A stretch of 34,670 nucleotides of DNA from Methylococcales bacterium (lineage in GTDB: Bacteria > Pseudomonadota > Gammaproteobacteria > Methylococcales > Methylomonadaceae): contig JAQTXN010000010.1 in assembly GCA_028688755.1 (NCBI GenBank), forward strand, positions 1-34,670. The letters run 5' to 3'. The notes under the pieces were generated by a model. It did not search any database and was not told the DNA's origin. It saw nothing but the letters and a program-made list of their open reading frames with translations. Below are positions 1 to 6,816 of this stretch, piece by piece. A program made the position numbers and the translations under genes. Numbering within the stretch: position 1 is the first letter of the stretch; each line of letters starts with the position of its first letter.

Positions 1-2615
1 GTGTCAGTCCCTTCATTATCTTCAATAACATCTTCTTCGTTGTTCAAAACGTAAGTGTCATCACCTGCTCCACCTTTCAACAAATCAATTCCCGCACCGC
101 CTTCTAACGTGTCATTCCCTTCATTGCCAATTAAGGTATCGTTCCCCTCGTTACCGTAAAGACGGTTATTGCCGATATTACCAGTAAGAATGTTGGCGTT
201 ATCATCGCCCGCCGCATCAAACTCATTTTGTTTGTCGCCCGTTAAGGTGAAATTTTCTACACCTGCAAAAAGGCTAAAATTGTTTTGCCATTTCAAACCA
301 ATGTTGATGAATGCCGTGTCATTGCCGCCTTGTGAATTTGTGGTTTCTGTAATGGTGTCATTTTGATTATCGACAAAATAAATATCATTGCCGTCACCGC
401 CAATCATTTCATCCGAACCTGTACCGCCGATTAGCGTGTCATGCCCTGCTTCACCTTCTAACTTATCGTCGCCTGCACCGCCATCGATGGAATCATTGCC
501 CGCACCACCTTTGAGTTTATCGTCCCCTGCTTCGCCAAAAATTTGGTCATTGTCGTTGCCGCCATCAATCGTATCGTCACCATCACCGCCTTTTAACGTG
601 TCATTGCCGATATTGCCTGAAATATCGTCGCCAATAATTGAACCTCGCACATTATCAGCGTTGCTGTCTTTGCCAACAAAATAAGGATTTTTGGTTTCTA
701 ATGTGATTTCTTTTGGGAAGGATGGCGTAGGATTTTCAACAACATCAACAGGTGTCACAACAGGTGCAATACTCGTATCTTGTATCAACACGCTTTGGCT
801 TTCGCCGCTGTTTAACGTCAAGGTTAAATTTTCTGCACCTTCGGTAATTTTGTCAGCGATAAATTTCACCGCTAACGACGATTTTCCACTGGCATCGACG
901 ATAAAACTGTTCGTTTTCAAGCCACCCAAAACGTCGGCATTTGAAATCGTGCCACTAAATGAAAACGGAATTTCTGTATCAGCCGCCACGTTTTCAGTCG
1001 CTAATTTAAACGTCACCGTATCGCCTTCATTCGCAGCGGTTTTATCTACGGTTAATGCGTAAGTTGGCGGCAAAATTTCTTCGGGTTTCATATCAACTAA
1101 CGCCGTCGCCTCACTGGTGACACTTTCCAGCTTTTTTAAACCGTCGGTGTAACTTACTTTGACGCTGATAGCTGTGCCAATGTCATCGGCTGAAAGCGTA
1201 TACGTTGCTTTCGTTGCGCCACTAATTGCTTTGCCATTTTGTAGCCACTGATAACTAAAATCTCCCAAGCCATTCACGTCTTTTAACGTACTGGTATTTG
1301 CGGCTAAAGTTTGATTTTGTTGTGCAATTCCTGAAATAGTCACGCTGCCAGTGGGAGGATTATTAGAAACAACTGGAGAAATTACTGTGGAAGTTATGGG
1401 GGGGGGAATGTTAGTAAGTGGATTATTACTTACGGGTGTTTCATTTTGTACGGGGGTTGCTCCGAGATTAACGATGCCATCGGTAAATTCAATTTTTTCG
1501 ATATTTGTTAATGTCGTTTCGTTTCCTTTGTATCTATCAACAGCAGAGTTCAAACCTTTTACTTGTGTAATTCCTGCTAACGTCACAATCGAAAAGTTAT
1601 TTTTTGAGTCAAAAAATAAAGCCGTGTCGCTCCCAGAACCACCGTCGATATTATCGATGCCACCTAAAAATACATCATTTGTGGATGAGCCTTTCAAATC
1701 ATCGGTTTTGAAACTGTATTCACTTTTAATGATAGGCGTTGTGGTGGGATTTAAATTCACAACACCGTCAGTGAATTGCAATGTTTCAACATTGGTGAAA
1801 AGTGCTTGTGTATTTTTGTAGTTGCCATCAATCGGATTGATAGTGCTAACTTGTGTCACACCTTCTAACGTGACAAACAAAAAGTTGTTTTTTGTATAGA
1901 AAAATAAAGCCGTATCGTTTCCTGAACCCCCATCGATATTATCGTTGCCACTCAAAAATACGTCATCGCCAGATGTACCTTGTAAATCTTCTGAACTATA
2001 AACGTATTGCCCTTTGATAATTGATTTACTGCTGGGGTTGAGATTGACAATATCATCTGTAAATTCGAGTGTTTCAACATTCGTAAGAAGTGTTTTGGTT
2101 TTTTTATAATCACCATCAGCAGAGCTTAAACCTTGAATTTGGGTAATTCCCGCTAACGTCACTATTGAAAAATTATTTTTTGAATCAAAAAATAAAACCG
2201 TATCGTTTCCTGAATTGCCATCGATATTATCAACACCACCTAGGAATAAATCATTTCCAGACGAACCTTTTAAATCATCCGTGCTAAAACTGTATTTACT
2301 TTTGATAAGTGGGGTTACGGTTGGATTTAAAGTGACTGTGCCATCGGTAAATTGAGCTATTTCAACGTTAGTTAGAAGTGTTTTACCACTTTTGTATTTA
2401 TCATCCGCAGAATTTAATCCCGTGATTTGTGTAACTCCTTCCAACGTTACAAACGAAAAGTTATTTTTTGAATCAAAAAACAAAGCTATATCTGTTCCCG
2501 AACCACCATCGATATTGTCTGTTCCCCCTAAACCGTCAATCGTATCGTTTTCAATAGTGCCTTTTATGTCTTCTGAAATGTAGTAGCTACTATATTGACC
2601 TTTAATTGTTGTCAT
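1..2615 (-). CDS. RTX-type calcium-binding repeat protein, N-terminal part (cut by the left window edge)
   Basis: The minus frame starting at the ATG at 2615-2613 stays open to the window edge, giving at least 871 codons with no stop. In order it shows: four tandem 96-residue modules (codons about 5-388), each with a GSSGNDxFLGG-like Asp/Gly motif and ending in a LTNVExLxFTDGxVxL motif; a Pro/Thr/Ser linker; an Ig-like module (YQWLQNGKAISGAT, about 1100-1340); a Calx-beta-like module (NEGDTVTFKLAT, about 690-1070); and two blocks of RTX nonapeptides such as GGDGDDTIDGG (about 400-620 and 1-190). There is no N-terminal signal peptide, as expected for type I secretion, where the signal is C-terminal and would lie outside the window. 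The family is secreted or surface-bound and folds on calcium outside the cell. The specific activity (adhesin, enzyme or S-layer-like) cannot be told because the C-terminus is missing. Ribosome binding before the ATG looks weak. Confidence 0.88.
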   Translation of the reverse strand, partial: MTTIKGQYSSYYISEDIKGTIENDTIDGLGGTDNIDGGSGTDIALFFDSKNNFSFVTLEGVTQITGLNSADDKYKSGKTLLTNVEIAQFTDGTVTLNPTVTPLIKSKYSFSTDDLKGSSGNDLFLGGVDNIDGNSGNDTVLFFDSKNNFSIVTLAGITQIQGLSSADGDYKKTKTLLTNVETLEFTDDIVNLNPSSKSIIKGQYVYSSEDLQGTSGDDVFLSGNDNIDGGSGNDTALFFYTKNNFLFVTLEGVTQVSTINPIDGNYKNTQALFTNVETLQFTDGVVNLNPTTTPIIKSEYSFKTDDLKGSSTNDVFLGGIDNIDGGSGSDTALFFDSKNNFSIVTLAGITQVKGLNSAVDRYKGNETTLTNIEKIEFTDGIVNLGATPVQNETPVSNNPLTNIPPPITSTVISPVVSNNPPTGSVTISGIAQQNQTLAANTSTLKDVNGLGDFSYQWLQNGKAISGATKATYTLSADDIGTAISVKVSYTDGLKKLESVTSEATALVDMKPEEILPPTYALTVDKTAANEGDTVTFKLATENVAADTEIPFSFSGTISNADVLGGLKTNSFIVDASGKSSLAVKFIADKITEGAENLTLTLNSGESQSVLIQDTSIAPVVTPVDVVENPTPSFPKEITLETKNPYFVGKDSNADNVRGSIIGDDISGNIGNDTLKGGDGDDTIDGGNDNDQIFGEAGDDKLKGGAGNDSIDGGAGDDKLEGEAGHDTLIGGTGSDEMIGGDGNDIYFVDNQNDTITETTNSQGGNDTAFINIGLKWQNNFSLFAGVENFTLTGDKQNEFDAAGDDNANILTGNIGNNRLYGNEGNDTLIGNEGNDTLEGGAGIDLLKGGAGDDTYVLNNEEDVIEDNEGTD
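1398..1406 (-). repeat. C9 homopolymer inside the RTX gene
   Basis: Nine G on the plus strand read as nine C on the coding strand and encode Pro-Pro-Pro in the linker after the four 96-residue modules. The present length keeps the frame open. A change of one base would shut off the downstream RTX portion. Confidence 0.8.
1452..2603 (-). repeat. Four tandem 288-bp (96-codon) coding repeats in the RTX gene
   Basis: Equivalent bases of a conserved block (the codons for FFDSKNNFS) fall at 1596, 1884, 2172 and 2460, exactly 288 bp apart each time. The units are diverged at DNA level but show no net indel. Unit boundaries are arbitrary; the span covers four periods. Each unit encodes one Asp/Gly motif and one LTNVE-type motif. 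Confidence 0.85.
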
Positions 2616-2681
2616 TTTCGTGTTCTGCAAAGTTATGTTTGTTTTTTGAAGTTTCAGTTTAACGCAATTAGTAAATTTTCG

Positions 2682-2713
2682 GCGCAAAGGTGGCGGGGTT
2701 TAACGTTGTTGGG
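2682..2713. repeat. Direct repeat, copy 1, left of the broken toxin-antitoxin pair
   Basis: The 28-bp core at 2686-2713 matches 26 of 28 bases of the copy at 3249-3276; GCGC lies just before both cores. It lies between the RTX start and the toxin remnant. Confidence 0.7.
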
Positions 2714-2741
2714 GGTGTCATGTTGGATTTCTGTTTTGATT

Positions 2742-3000
2742 TTATTTGTAAATGTTTTTTCTGTTGCCAACGTGAACGATTTGAATAATTAACTGGAGGT
2801 CTTTGATTTCAAAAATGATTCGATAATCGCCAACTCGCGTTCTAAAAAAGATTTTTCACGCCTTTGAGTTTTTTAACATTGAGGTAAGGATTTTCGGCAA
2901 GTTGTTCAATTGCGAGCAGAATCAACGGAATCACGTTTTTTGGTAAGCCTCTTAAATCTCGTTCAGCCGCCGTTTTCCATTGGATTTTATAAGATGCCAT
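2742..3000 (-). pseudogene. RelE/ParE-family toxin, frameshifted
   Basis: Starting at the ATG at 3000-2998, the minus strand encodes MASYKIQWKTAAERDLRGLP and continues to KLKGVKNLF, where a TAG (2844-2842) stops it. One base less in the six-base A run at 2844-2849 (T6 on the coding strand) restores the frame: RTRVGDYRIIFEIKDLQL and then VGNRKNIYK, stopping at TAA 2744-2742. The repaired protein would be 85 residues, normal for a RelE-type mRNA interferase, with the family RVGDYRIIFEI and VGNRKNIY segments. The start overlaps the end of the upstream antitoxin by 14 nt, as in type II modules. The frameshift is real in this sequence, but it could be a homopolymer sequencing error. As it stands the toxin lacks its catalytic half and should be inactive. 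Confidence 0.85.
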
Positions 3001-3217
3001 CGGCTTTCAACCTTGCAATAACGGATTCGTGAGAAACAACCGCATCGTTTTCACGCTCCTTAACGACAGCTGAATAATCATCGTCCTCTTCTTGTGAATT
3101 GAGATAGGTTTGAAGTGCTTCAATTAGAAAAGCGTTCAGTGATTTTTGTTTTGTTTGCGCGAAATACTGAAGCTCTTGTGCGAGCGATTCGGATGCGTCG
3201 AATGTGATGGTTGTCAT
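2987..3217 (-). CDS. Ribbon-helix-helix-type antitoxin of a type II toxin-antitoxin pair
   Basis: A 76-residue protein starting MTTITFDASESLAQELQYF. The N-terminal half (about residues 1-45) has the short beta strand plus two helices expected of a ribbon-helix-helix DNA-binding dimer. The acidic tail (about 46-76) would wrap the toxin. GAGGA lies 8 nt before the ATG. It precedes and overlaps the RelE-like toxin frame by 14 nt, the usual antitoxin-first order with autorepression by the pair. Since the toxin is frameshifted here, the antitoxin is probably an orphan. The function rests on fold pattern and context, not on a strongly recognised subfamily. Confidence 0.75.
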   Translation of the reverse strand: MTTITFDASESLAQELQYFAQTKQKSLNAFLIEALQTYLNSQEEDDDYSAVVKERENDAVVSHESVIARLKADGIL

Positions 3218-3241
3218 TTTAAATCCTCGTTTGTGTTGTTT

Positions 3242-3276
3242 GCGCGGTAAAGGTGGCGGGTTTTAACCTTGTTGGG
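3242..3276. repeat. Direct repeat, copy 2, right of the broken toxin-antitoxin pair
   Basis: The core at 3249-3276 differs from copy 1 (2686-2713) at only two positions and is in the same orientation. It lies between the antitoxin start and the end of the Uma2 gene, so the two copies bracket the toxin-antitoxin module. Confidence 0.7.
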
Positions 3277-3302
3277 ATTGGGATTCTTAAATTTTATGCC
3301 TT

Positions 3303-3911
3303 TTAAAGTTCGTTTTGATTTTCTTCGCGTGTTTTCAAAAAATCCCGCATATCGTCATTTTCAACGCGCTGATAAAGTTCTAAAACAGGCAACGTTAAAT
3401 CAATCGAGGTGAATGTAATTTCATCGTCGATGTAGTAATAAGTCGGTCGCCATTCGTCAGATTTGCGAAAAACAGTAATTTCCACGCGGTCTTGTTCAAT
3501 TAAAATGTATTCATCAAGTGTGGGAATGGTTTGATAAATTTGACGTTTTAAATCTTGGTCGAATTTGCGTGTTGATTTTGATAACACTTCAACAATCAGG
3601 CGCGGCGAATTTAGAAAATACTGCTCCCTATTTTCTTTTTCACAAGCAACCACTACGTCGGGATAAAAGTATTTGTTACCGTCATCGGCACGAACTTTCA
3701 TGTCAGAGCTAAACGTTAAACATGGCGAACCTTTTAAATGATTGCGTATTTCGCCGAAAACATTTCCCGTCAAAAGTTGATGATTCATGCTACCGCCAGA
3801 CATTGCAAACACTTCACCCTCAAAGTATTCATGTTTTGTTAGGCTATTTTCTTCAAATTCAAGATATTCCGCTTCGCTAAAATAGTTAAATTTGTAATTT
3901 GGACGACTCAT
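3303..3911 (-). CDS. Uma2-family (DUF820) restriction-endonuclease-fold protein
   Basis: 202 residues. The family hallmarks are visible: a Lys-His-Glu-Tyr-Phe-Glu-Gly-Glu stretch near residue 26, MSGGSMNHQLL near 38-48, YPDVVVAC near 82-89 and PRLIVEVLSKSTRKFD near 102-117. The Asp of YPDVVV and the Glu of IVEVLS are the expected acidic residues of the PD-(D/E)xK-like active site. Uma2 proteins are abundant in cyanobacteria and large filamentous sulfur bacteria, and their biological role is not established. GGAG sits 8 nt before the ATG. It stands alone between an orphan antitoxin and the rne leader; nothing in the context ties it to a restriction system. Confidence 0.88.
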   Translation of the reverse strand: MSRPNYKFNYFSEAEYLEFEENSLTKHEYFEGEVFAMSGGSMNHQLLTGNVFGEIRNHLKGSPCLTFSSDMKVRADDGNKYFYPDVVVACEKENREQYFLNSPRLIVEVLSKSTRKFDQDLKRQIYQTIPTLDEYILIEQDRVEITVFRKSDEWRPTYYYIDDEITFTSIDLTLPVLELYQRVENDDMRDFLKTREENQNEL

Positions 3912-3976
3912 TTTTGTTCTCCAAAGTAAATAATGGATGTTACTACGCAGGCTTTAAAGCATATCTCCAGTCTCTT

Positions 3977-4039
3977 TCAAGCTACCTTCTTTGAAGGGCG
4001 ATCAGTGGTAATTCCCGTTAAAACAATGGCTTTTTTCAT
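3977..4039 (-). pseudogene. Possible 5' remnant of a decayed gene (20 codons)
   Basis: From the ATG at 4039-4037, preceded by a GAGAA ribosome-binding motif, the minus strand reads MKKAIVLTGITTDRPSKKVA and stops. The first 12 residues resemble the start of bacterial tryptophanyl-tRNA synthetases of the type that begins with a VLTGITTTG motif, but the similarity ends there. It could be the relic of a displaced trpS copy, or chance. Nothing else in 3912-4150 looks coding. Confidence 0.25.
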
Positions 4040-4156
4040 TAAAAATTCTCAAAAGTAAAAAGTGAAAATATAGCTTCGCATTTTAGCAAAAAACCAAACT
4101 GCTCTTTGAGAAAACACCACAGTATTTTTGTTATCAAGTTACGTCAAAACTTCAAA

Positions 4157-4185
4157 TTGAAGTAAAACCATAAGATTGTTATAGT
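4157..4185 (+). promoter_or_regulatory. Sigma-70-type promoter for rne
   Basis: TTGAAG at 4157-4162 and TATAGT at 4180-4185 are separated by 17 bp, a near-consensus arrangement. The predicted transcript start near 4192 leaves a leader of about 294 nt before rne. Confidence 0.6.
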
Positions 4186-4191
4186 GGCGGC

Positions 4192-4485
4192 GTTTTAATC
4201 AAATTTGAAAATCGCCCCGCTAAACAACTGCAACCTTTTGGCGATGATTGAAATAGCGACTTTGAGACGCTTTAAAGCTCAAACAGAATTTTCGGGTTTT
4301 ACGTTCGACCCAAGACGAACGATTTACAAAACACCTGCCCTGACCTTATCGCTGACTAATCCGCTTAAACGACACTCTCGCCTCTCGTTTTTCACGCGCA
4401 ACTGCAAGCCGCTTTCACAACGCGCTTTTTGTTTAGTCATACGCAAATGCAGCGCAGGTCACACCATAACCAAGGATAACATTGC
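4192..4485 (+). other. Long untranslated leader of rne
   Basis: About 294 nt separate the candidate promoter from the rne ATG. A frame through it (4205-4489, TTG start) shows no recognisable protein and overlaps the rne start, so I treat the stretch as leader. In E. coli a long rne 5' UTR mediates RNase E autoregulation by cleavage of its own message; the same role here is inference from position and length only. Confidence 0.45.
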
Positions 4486-6699
4486 ATGAAAAGAATGCTA
4501 ATCAATGCCTCGCAAGCCGAAGAGTTGCGCGTCGCGTTAGTAGATGGAAATAAACTTTACGATTTTGATATTGAAATTCCATCGAAAGAACAAAAAAAAT
4601 CCAACATTTACAAAGGTATCATCACCCATGTTGAACCCAGTTTGGAAGCGGCGTTTGTGAATTACGGTGCAGAAAAACACGGCTTTTTACCGTTTAAAGA
4701 AATTGCCCCGCATTATCGTCGCCCTGTTTCAAATCAAAATGTAGAAGAAGGCGAAAAGCCCCGTCGCCCAGCGGTCAAAGATTTAATTCGCATTGGACAA
4801 GAAGTAATTGTTCAAATTGAAAAAGAAGAACGCGGCAACAAGGGCGCAGCACTCACCACTTACGTTAGTTTAGCGGGAACGTATTTGGTACTCATGCCGA
4901 ATAATCCTAAAGCAGGCGGTGTCTCACGACGCATTGAAGGTGAAATGCGTAACGAATTGCGCGAAGCCATGCACGCTTTGGAAATTCCTGAAAATATGGG
5001 CTTGATTGTTCGCACCGCAGGTTGTGGCAAAAATGTTGAAGAATTGCAGTGGGATTTGAATTATTTATTGCAACTTTGGGAAGCCATCGATCGTTCCGCA
5101 CAACAACAAGCTGCGCCATTCCTCGTTTTCCAAGAAAGTAACGTCATTATTCGCGCTTTGCGTGACCATCTACGAAATAACATTGATGAAATTTTAATCG
5201 ACGATTTAGAAGCCTTTAATTTGGTAAAAAGTTTTCTCAAACAAGTAATTCCTGACTTTTTGAGCAAAATTCGGCTTTATAAAGATGCTGTGCCATTGTT
5301 CAACAAATATCACATCGAATCACAAATCGAAGTCGCGTATAACCGCGAAGTGTCTTTGCCATCAGGCGGATCGATTGTGATTGACCACACCGAAGCTCTA
5401 ACCTCTATCGACATCAACTCTGCCCGTGCAACGAAAGGCACAGACATCGAAGACACTGCGTTCAATACCAATTTAGAAGCGGCTGAAGAAATTGCGCGTC
5501 AATTACGTTTGCGCGATTTGGGTGGTTTATTTGTGATTGATTTCATCGACATGGGTTCTGTGAAACATCAACGTCAAGTCGAAACCCATTTGCGCGAAGC
5601 CATCAAAATTGACCGTGCCAGAATTCAAACAGGACGGATTTCACGTTTTGGTTTGCTGGAAATGTCACGTCAAAGAATGCGCCCATCGCTTGGCGATTCA
5701 ACGCAACTCGCTTGCCCTCGTTGTAAAGGTCAAGGCACTGTTCGAAACGTCGAATCGGTAGCGTTATCTGTGCTTCGCATCATTGAAGAAGATGCGATGA
5801 AAAAAGGCGTGGAAAAAATCATCGCGCATTTGCCGATTGAATGTGCCGCCTTTTTGCTCAATGAAAAACGCAGCGTAATTGAACGATTAGAAAATCGTTT
5901 AAAAGTCGGTATCGTGATTTTGCCAAGTAAGCATTTAGAAACCCCTGCTTATGAAGTTGAAATTATTCGAGAACGCGATTATCACGAAGAAAAAGCCAGT
6001 TATTCGCAAATCAAAGCCGAAACAATTCATATCCCAGAATTTGTGCAACACGCCAAGCATCAAACGCAAGCGGCTACACCAGCTGCGGTGACAGAATTCA
6101 TGCACGATAGCCCTGCGCCAATGCTTAACAAAAATGAAGCGGCAACATTGATTAAACGTTTTTGGACAAAATTAGCAAAAGTGTCCGCGAGCGACCATGA
6201 TGCAGCAAATTTGGATGCAGAAGATATTGTGCCATTCAATGAAAATGCAGACGTTGACGAATCGGGCAATGCGCCGACACAAGCCGTTCGCAGTTTGAAA
6301 AGCAAAAATCGCCGTAACAAAAATCAGCGGAATCAAAAACAACGCGGCAAAGAACGTGCTGCAAAAACAGCGACTGAAAATGACGAAACGCCAGCTGTTC
6401 AAACAGAAAACGACGTAATTGCCATGCCAGAAATTGCCACAAGCGACGTTCATGTTGAAAATTCGGCTGAAATTACCGTTGAGGCAAATGCTGAAAATGC
6501 ACCGCGCAAAAACAAGCGAAACAATGTGCGTCGCGGCCCTAATCGTCGTAGACCTCGGAATGTGGATTATAAAAAATCAGAAACGATGGGGAACACAGAA
6601 AATGCAAGCGTTGAAATTTCAGCCTCAGCCCCTATTTCTGAATCATCACCGATTGATTCAAACGCCATTTCGTTAGGCTACACAGCTAAAATCATCTAA
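4486..6699 (+). CDS. rne: Ribonuclease E
   Basis: 737 residues. This is the main single-strand endoribonuclease for mRNA decay and rRNA/tRNA processing. The N-terminal S1-like domain ([20 protein letters not shown], about 1-130) leads into the DNase I-like catalytic domain. The magnesium-binding aspartates are D309 (SIDINS) and D352 (VIDFID). The zinc-link cysteines are C410 and C413 (CPRCKG). Numbering is about six above E. coli throughout. The catalytic half ends near residue 520. The tail is disordered and carries two basic RNA-binding patches ([20 protein letters not shown] near 609-628 and an Arg-rich stretch near 670-690), followed by an acidic/Ser-rich end. The tail is shorter than that of E. 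coli RNase E (1061 residues) but, with its basic patches, supports RNase E over RNase G. The gene has its own promoter and leader. Confidence 0.95.
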   Translation: MKRMLINASQAEELRVALVDGNKLYDFDIEIPSKEQKKSNIYKGIITHVEPSLEAAFVNYGAEKHGFLPFKEIAPHYRRPVSNQNVEEGEKPRRPAVKDLIRIGQEVIVQIEKEERGNKGAALTTYVSLAGTYLVLMPNNPKAGGVSRRIEGEMRNELREAMHALEIPENMGLIVRTAGCGKNVEELQWDLNYLLQLWEAIDRSAQQQAAPFLVFQESNVIIRALRDHLRNNIDEILIDDLEAFNLVKSFLKQVIPDFLSKIRLYKDAVPLFNKYHIESQIEVAYNREVSLPSGGSIVIDHTEALTSIDINSARATKGTDIEDTAFNTNLEAAEEIARQLRLRDLGGLFVIDFIDMGSVKHQRQVETHLREAIKIDRARIQTGRISRFGLLEMSRQRMRPSLGDSTQLACPRCKGQGTVRNVESVALSVLRIIEEDAMKKGVEKIIAHLPIECAAFLLNEKRSVIERLENRLKVGIVILPSKHLETPAYEVEIIRERDYHEEKASYSQIKAETIHIPEFVQHAKHQTQAATPAAVTEFMHDSPAPMLNKNEAATLIKRFWTKLAKVSASDHDAANLDAEDIVPFNENADVDESGNAPTQAVRSLKSKNRRNKNQRNQKQRGKERAAKTATENDETPAVQTENDVIAMPEIATSDVHVENSAEITVEANAENAPRKNKRNNVRRGPNRRRPRNVDYKKSETMGNTENASVEISASAPISESSPIDSNAISLGYTAKII

Positions 6700-6703
6700 G
6701 TTT

Positions 6704-6783
6704 TTGTAGGGGGCGAATGATATTCGCCCTTTTCTACACCAAACTCTTCGTTGTGGATGGGCAAATGTGATTTGCCCCTACAA
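6704..6783. repeat. 80-bp element made of two palindromes with inverted ends
   Basis: The ends TTGTAGGGG (6704-6712) and CCCCTACAA (6775-6783) are inverted copies. Just inside each end is a perfect 8-bp hairpin with a 3-nt loop: GGGCGAAT/ATTCGCCC at 6711-6729 and GGGCAAAT/ATTTGCCC at 6759-6777. The design resembles REP/BIME-type elements or a minimal MITE. It sits between rne and dnaE. Confidence 0.75.
6711..6734 (+). terminator. Likely intrinsic terminator after rne
   Basis: The first palindrome of the 80-bp element (8-bp stem, 6711-6729) is followed directly by TTTTCT, 11 nt after the rne stop codon. This would give rne a rho-independent end. Confidence 0.5.
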
Positions 6784-6816
6784 TAAAAATTGTTACTGCA
6801 ACTCGCGCCAACTTTC

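Noticed and set aside
388..1821. Open plus-strand frames with Ser/Pro-rich translations
   Set aside because: They are antisense shadows of the RTX gene; their Ser/Pro pattern is the reverse complement of Gly/Asp repeats.
4205..4489. 94-codon frame ending at the rne start
   Set aside because: TTG start, no ribosome-binding site, no family resemblance; fits an untranslated leader.
6790..6816. Nine extra codons at the dnaE start
   Set aside because: The added residues have no counterpart in DnaE; the ATG at 6817 gives the usual N-terminus.
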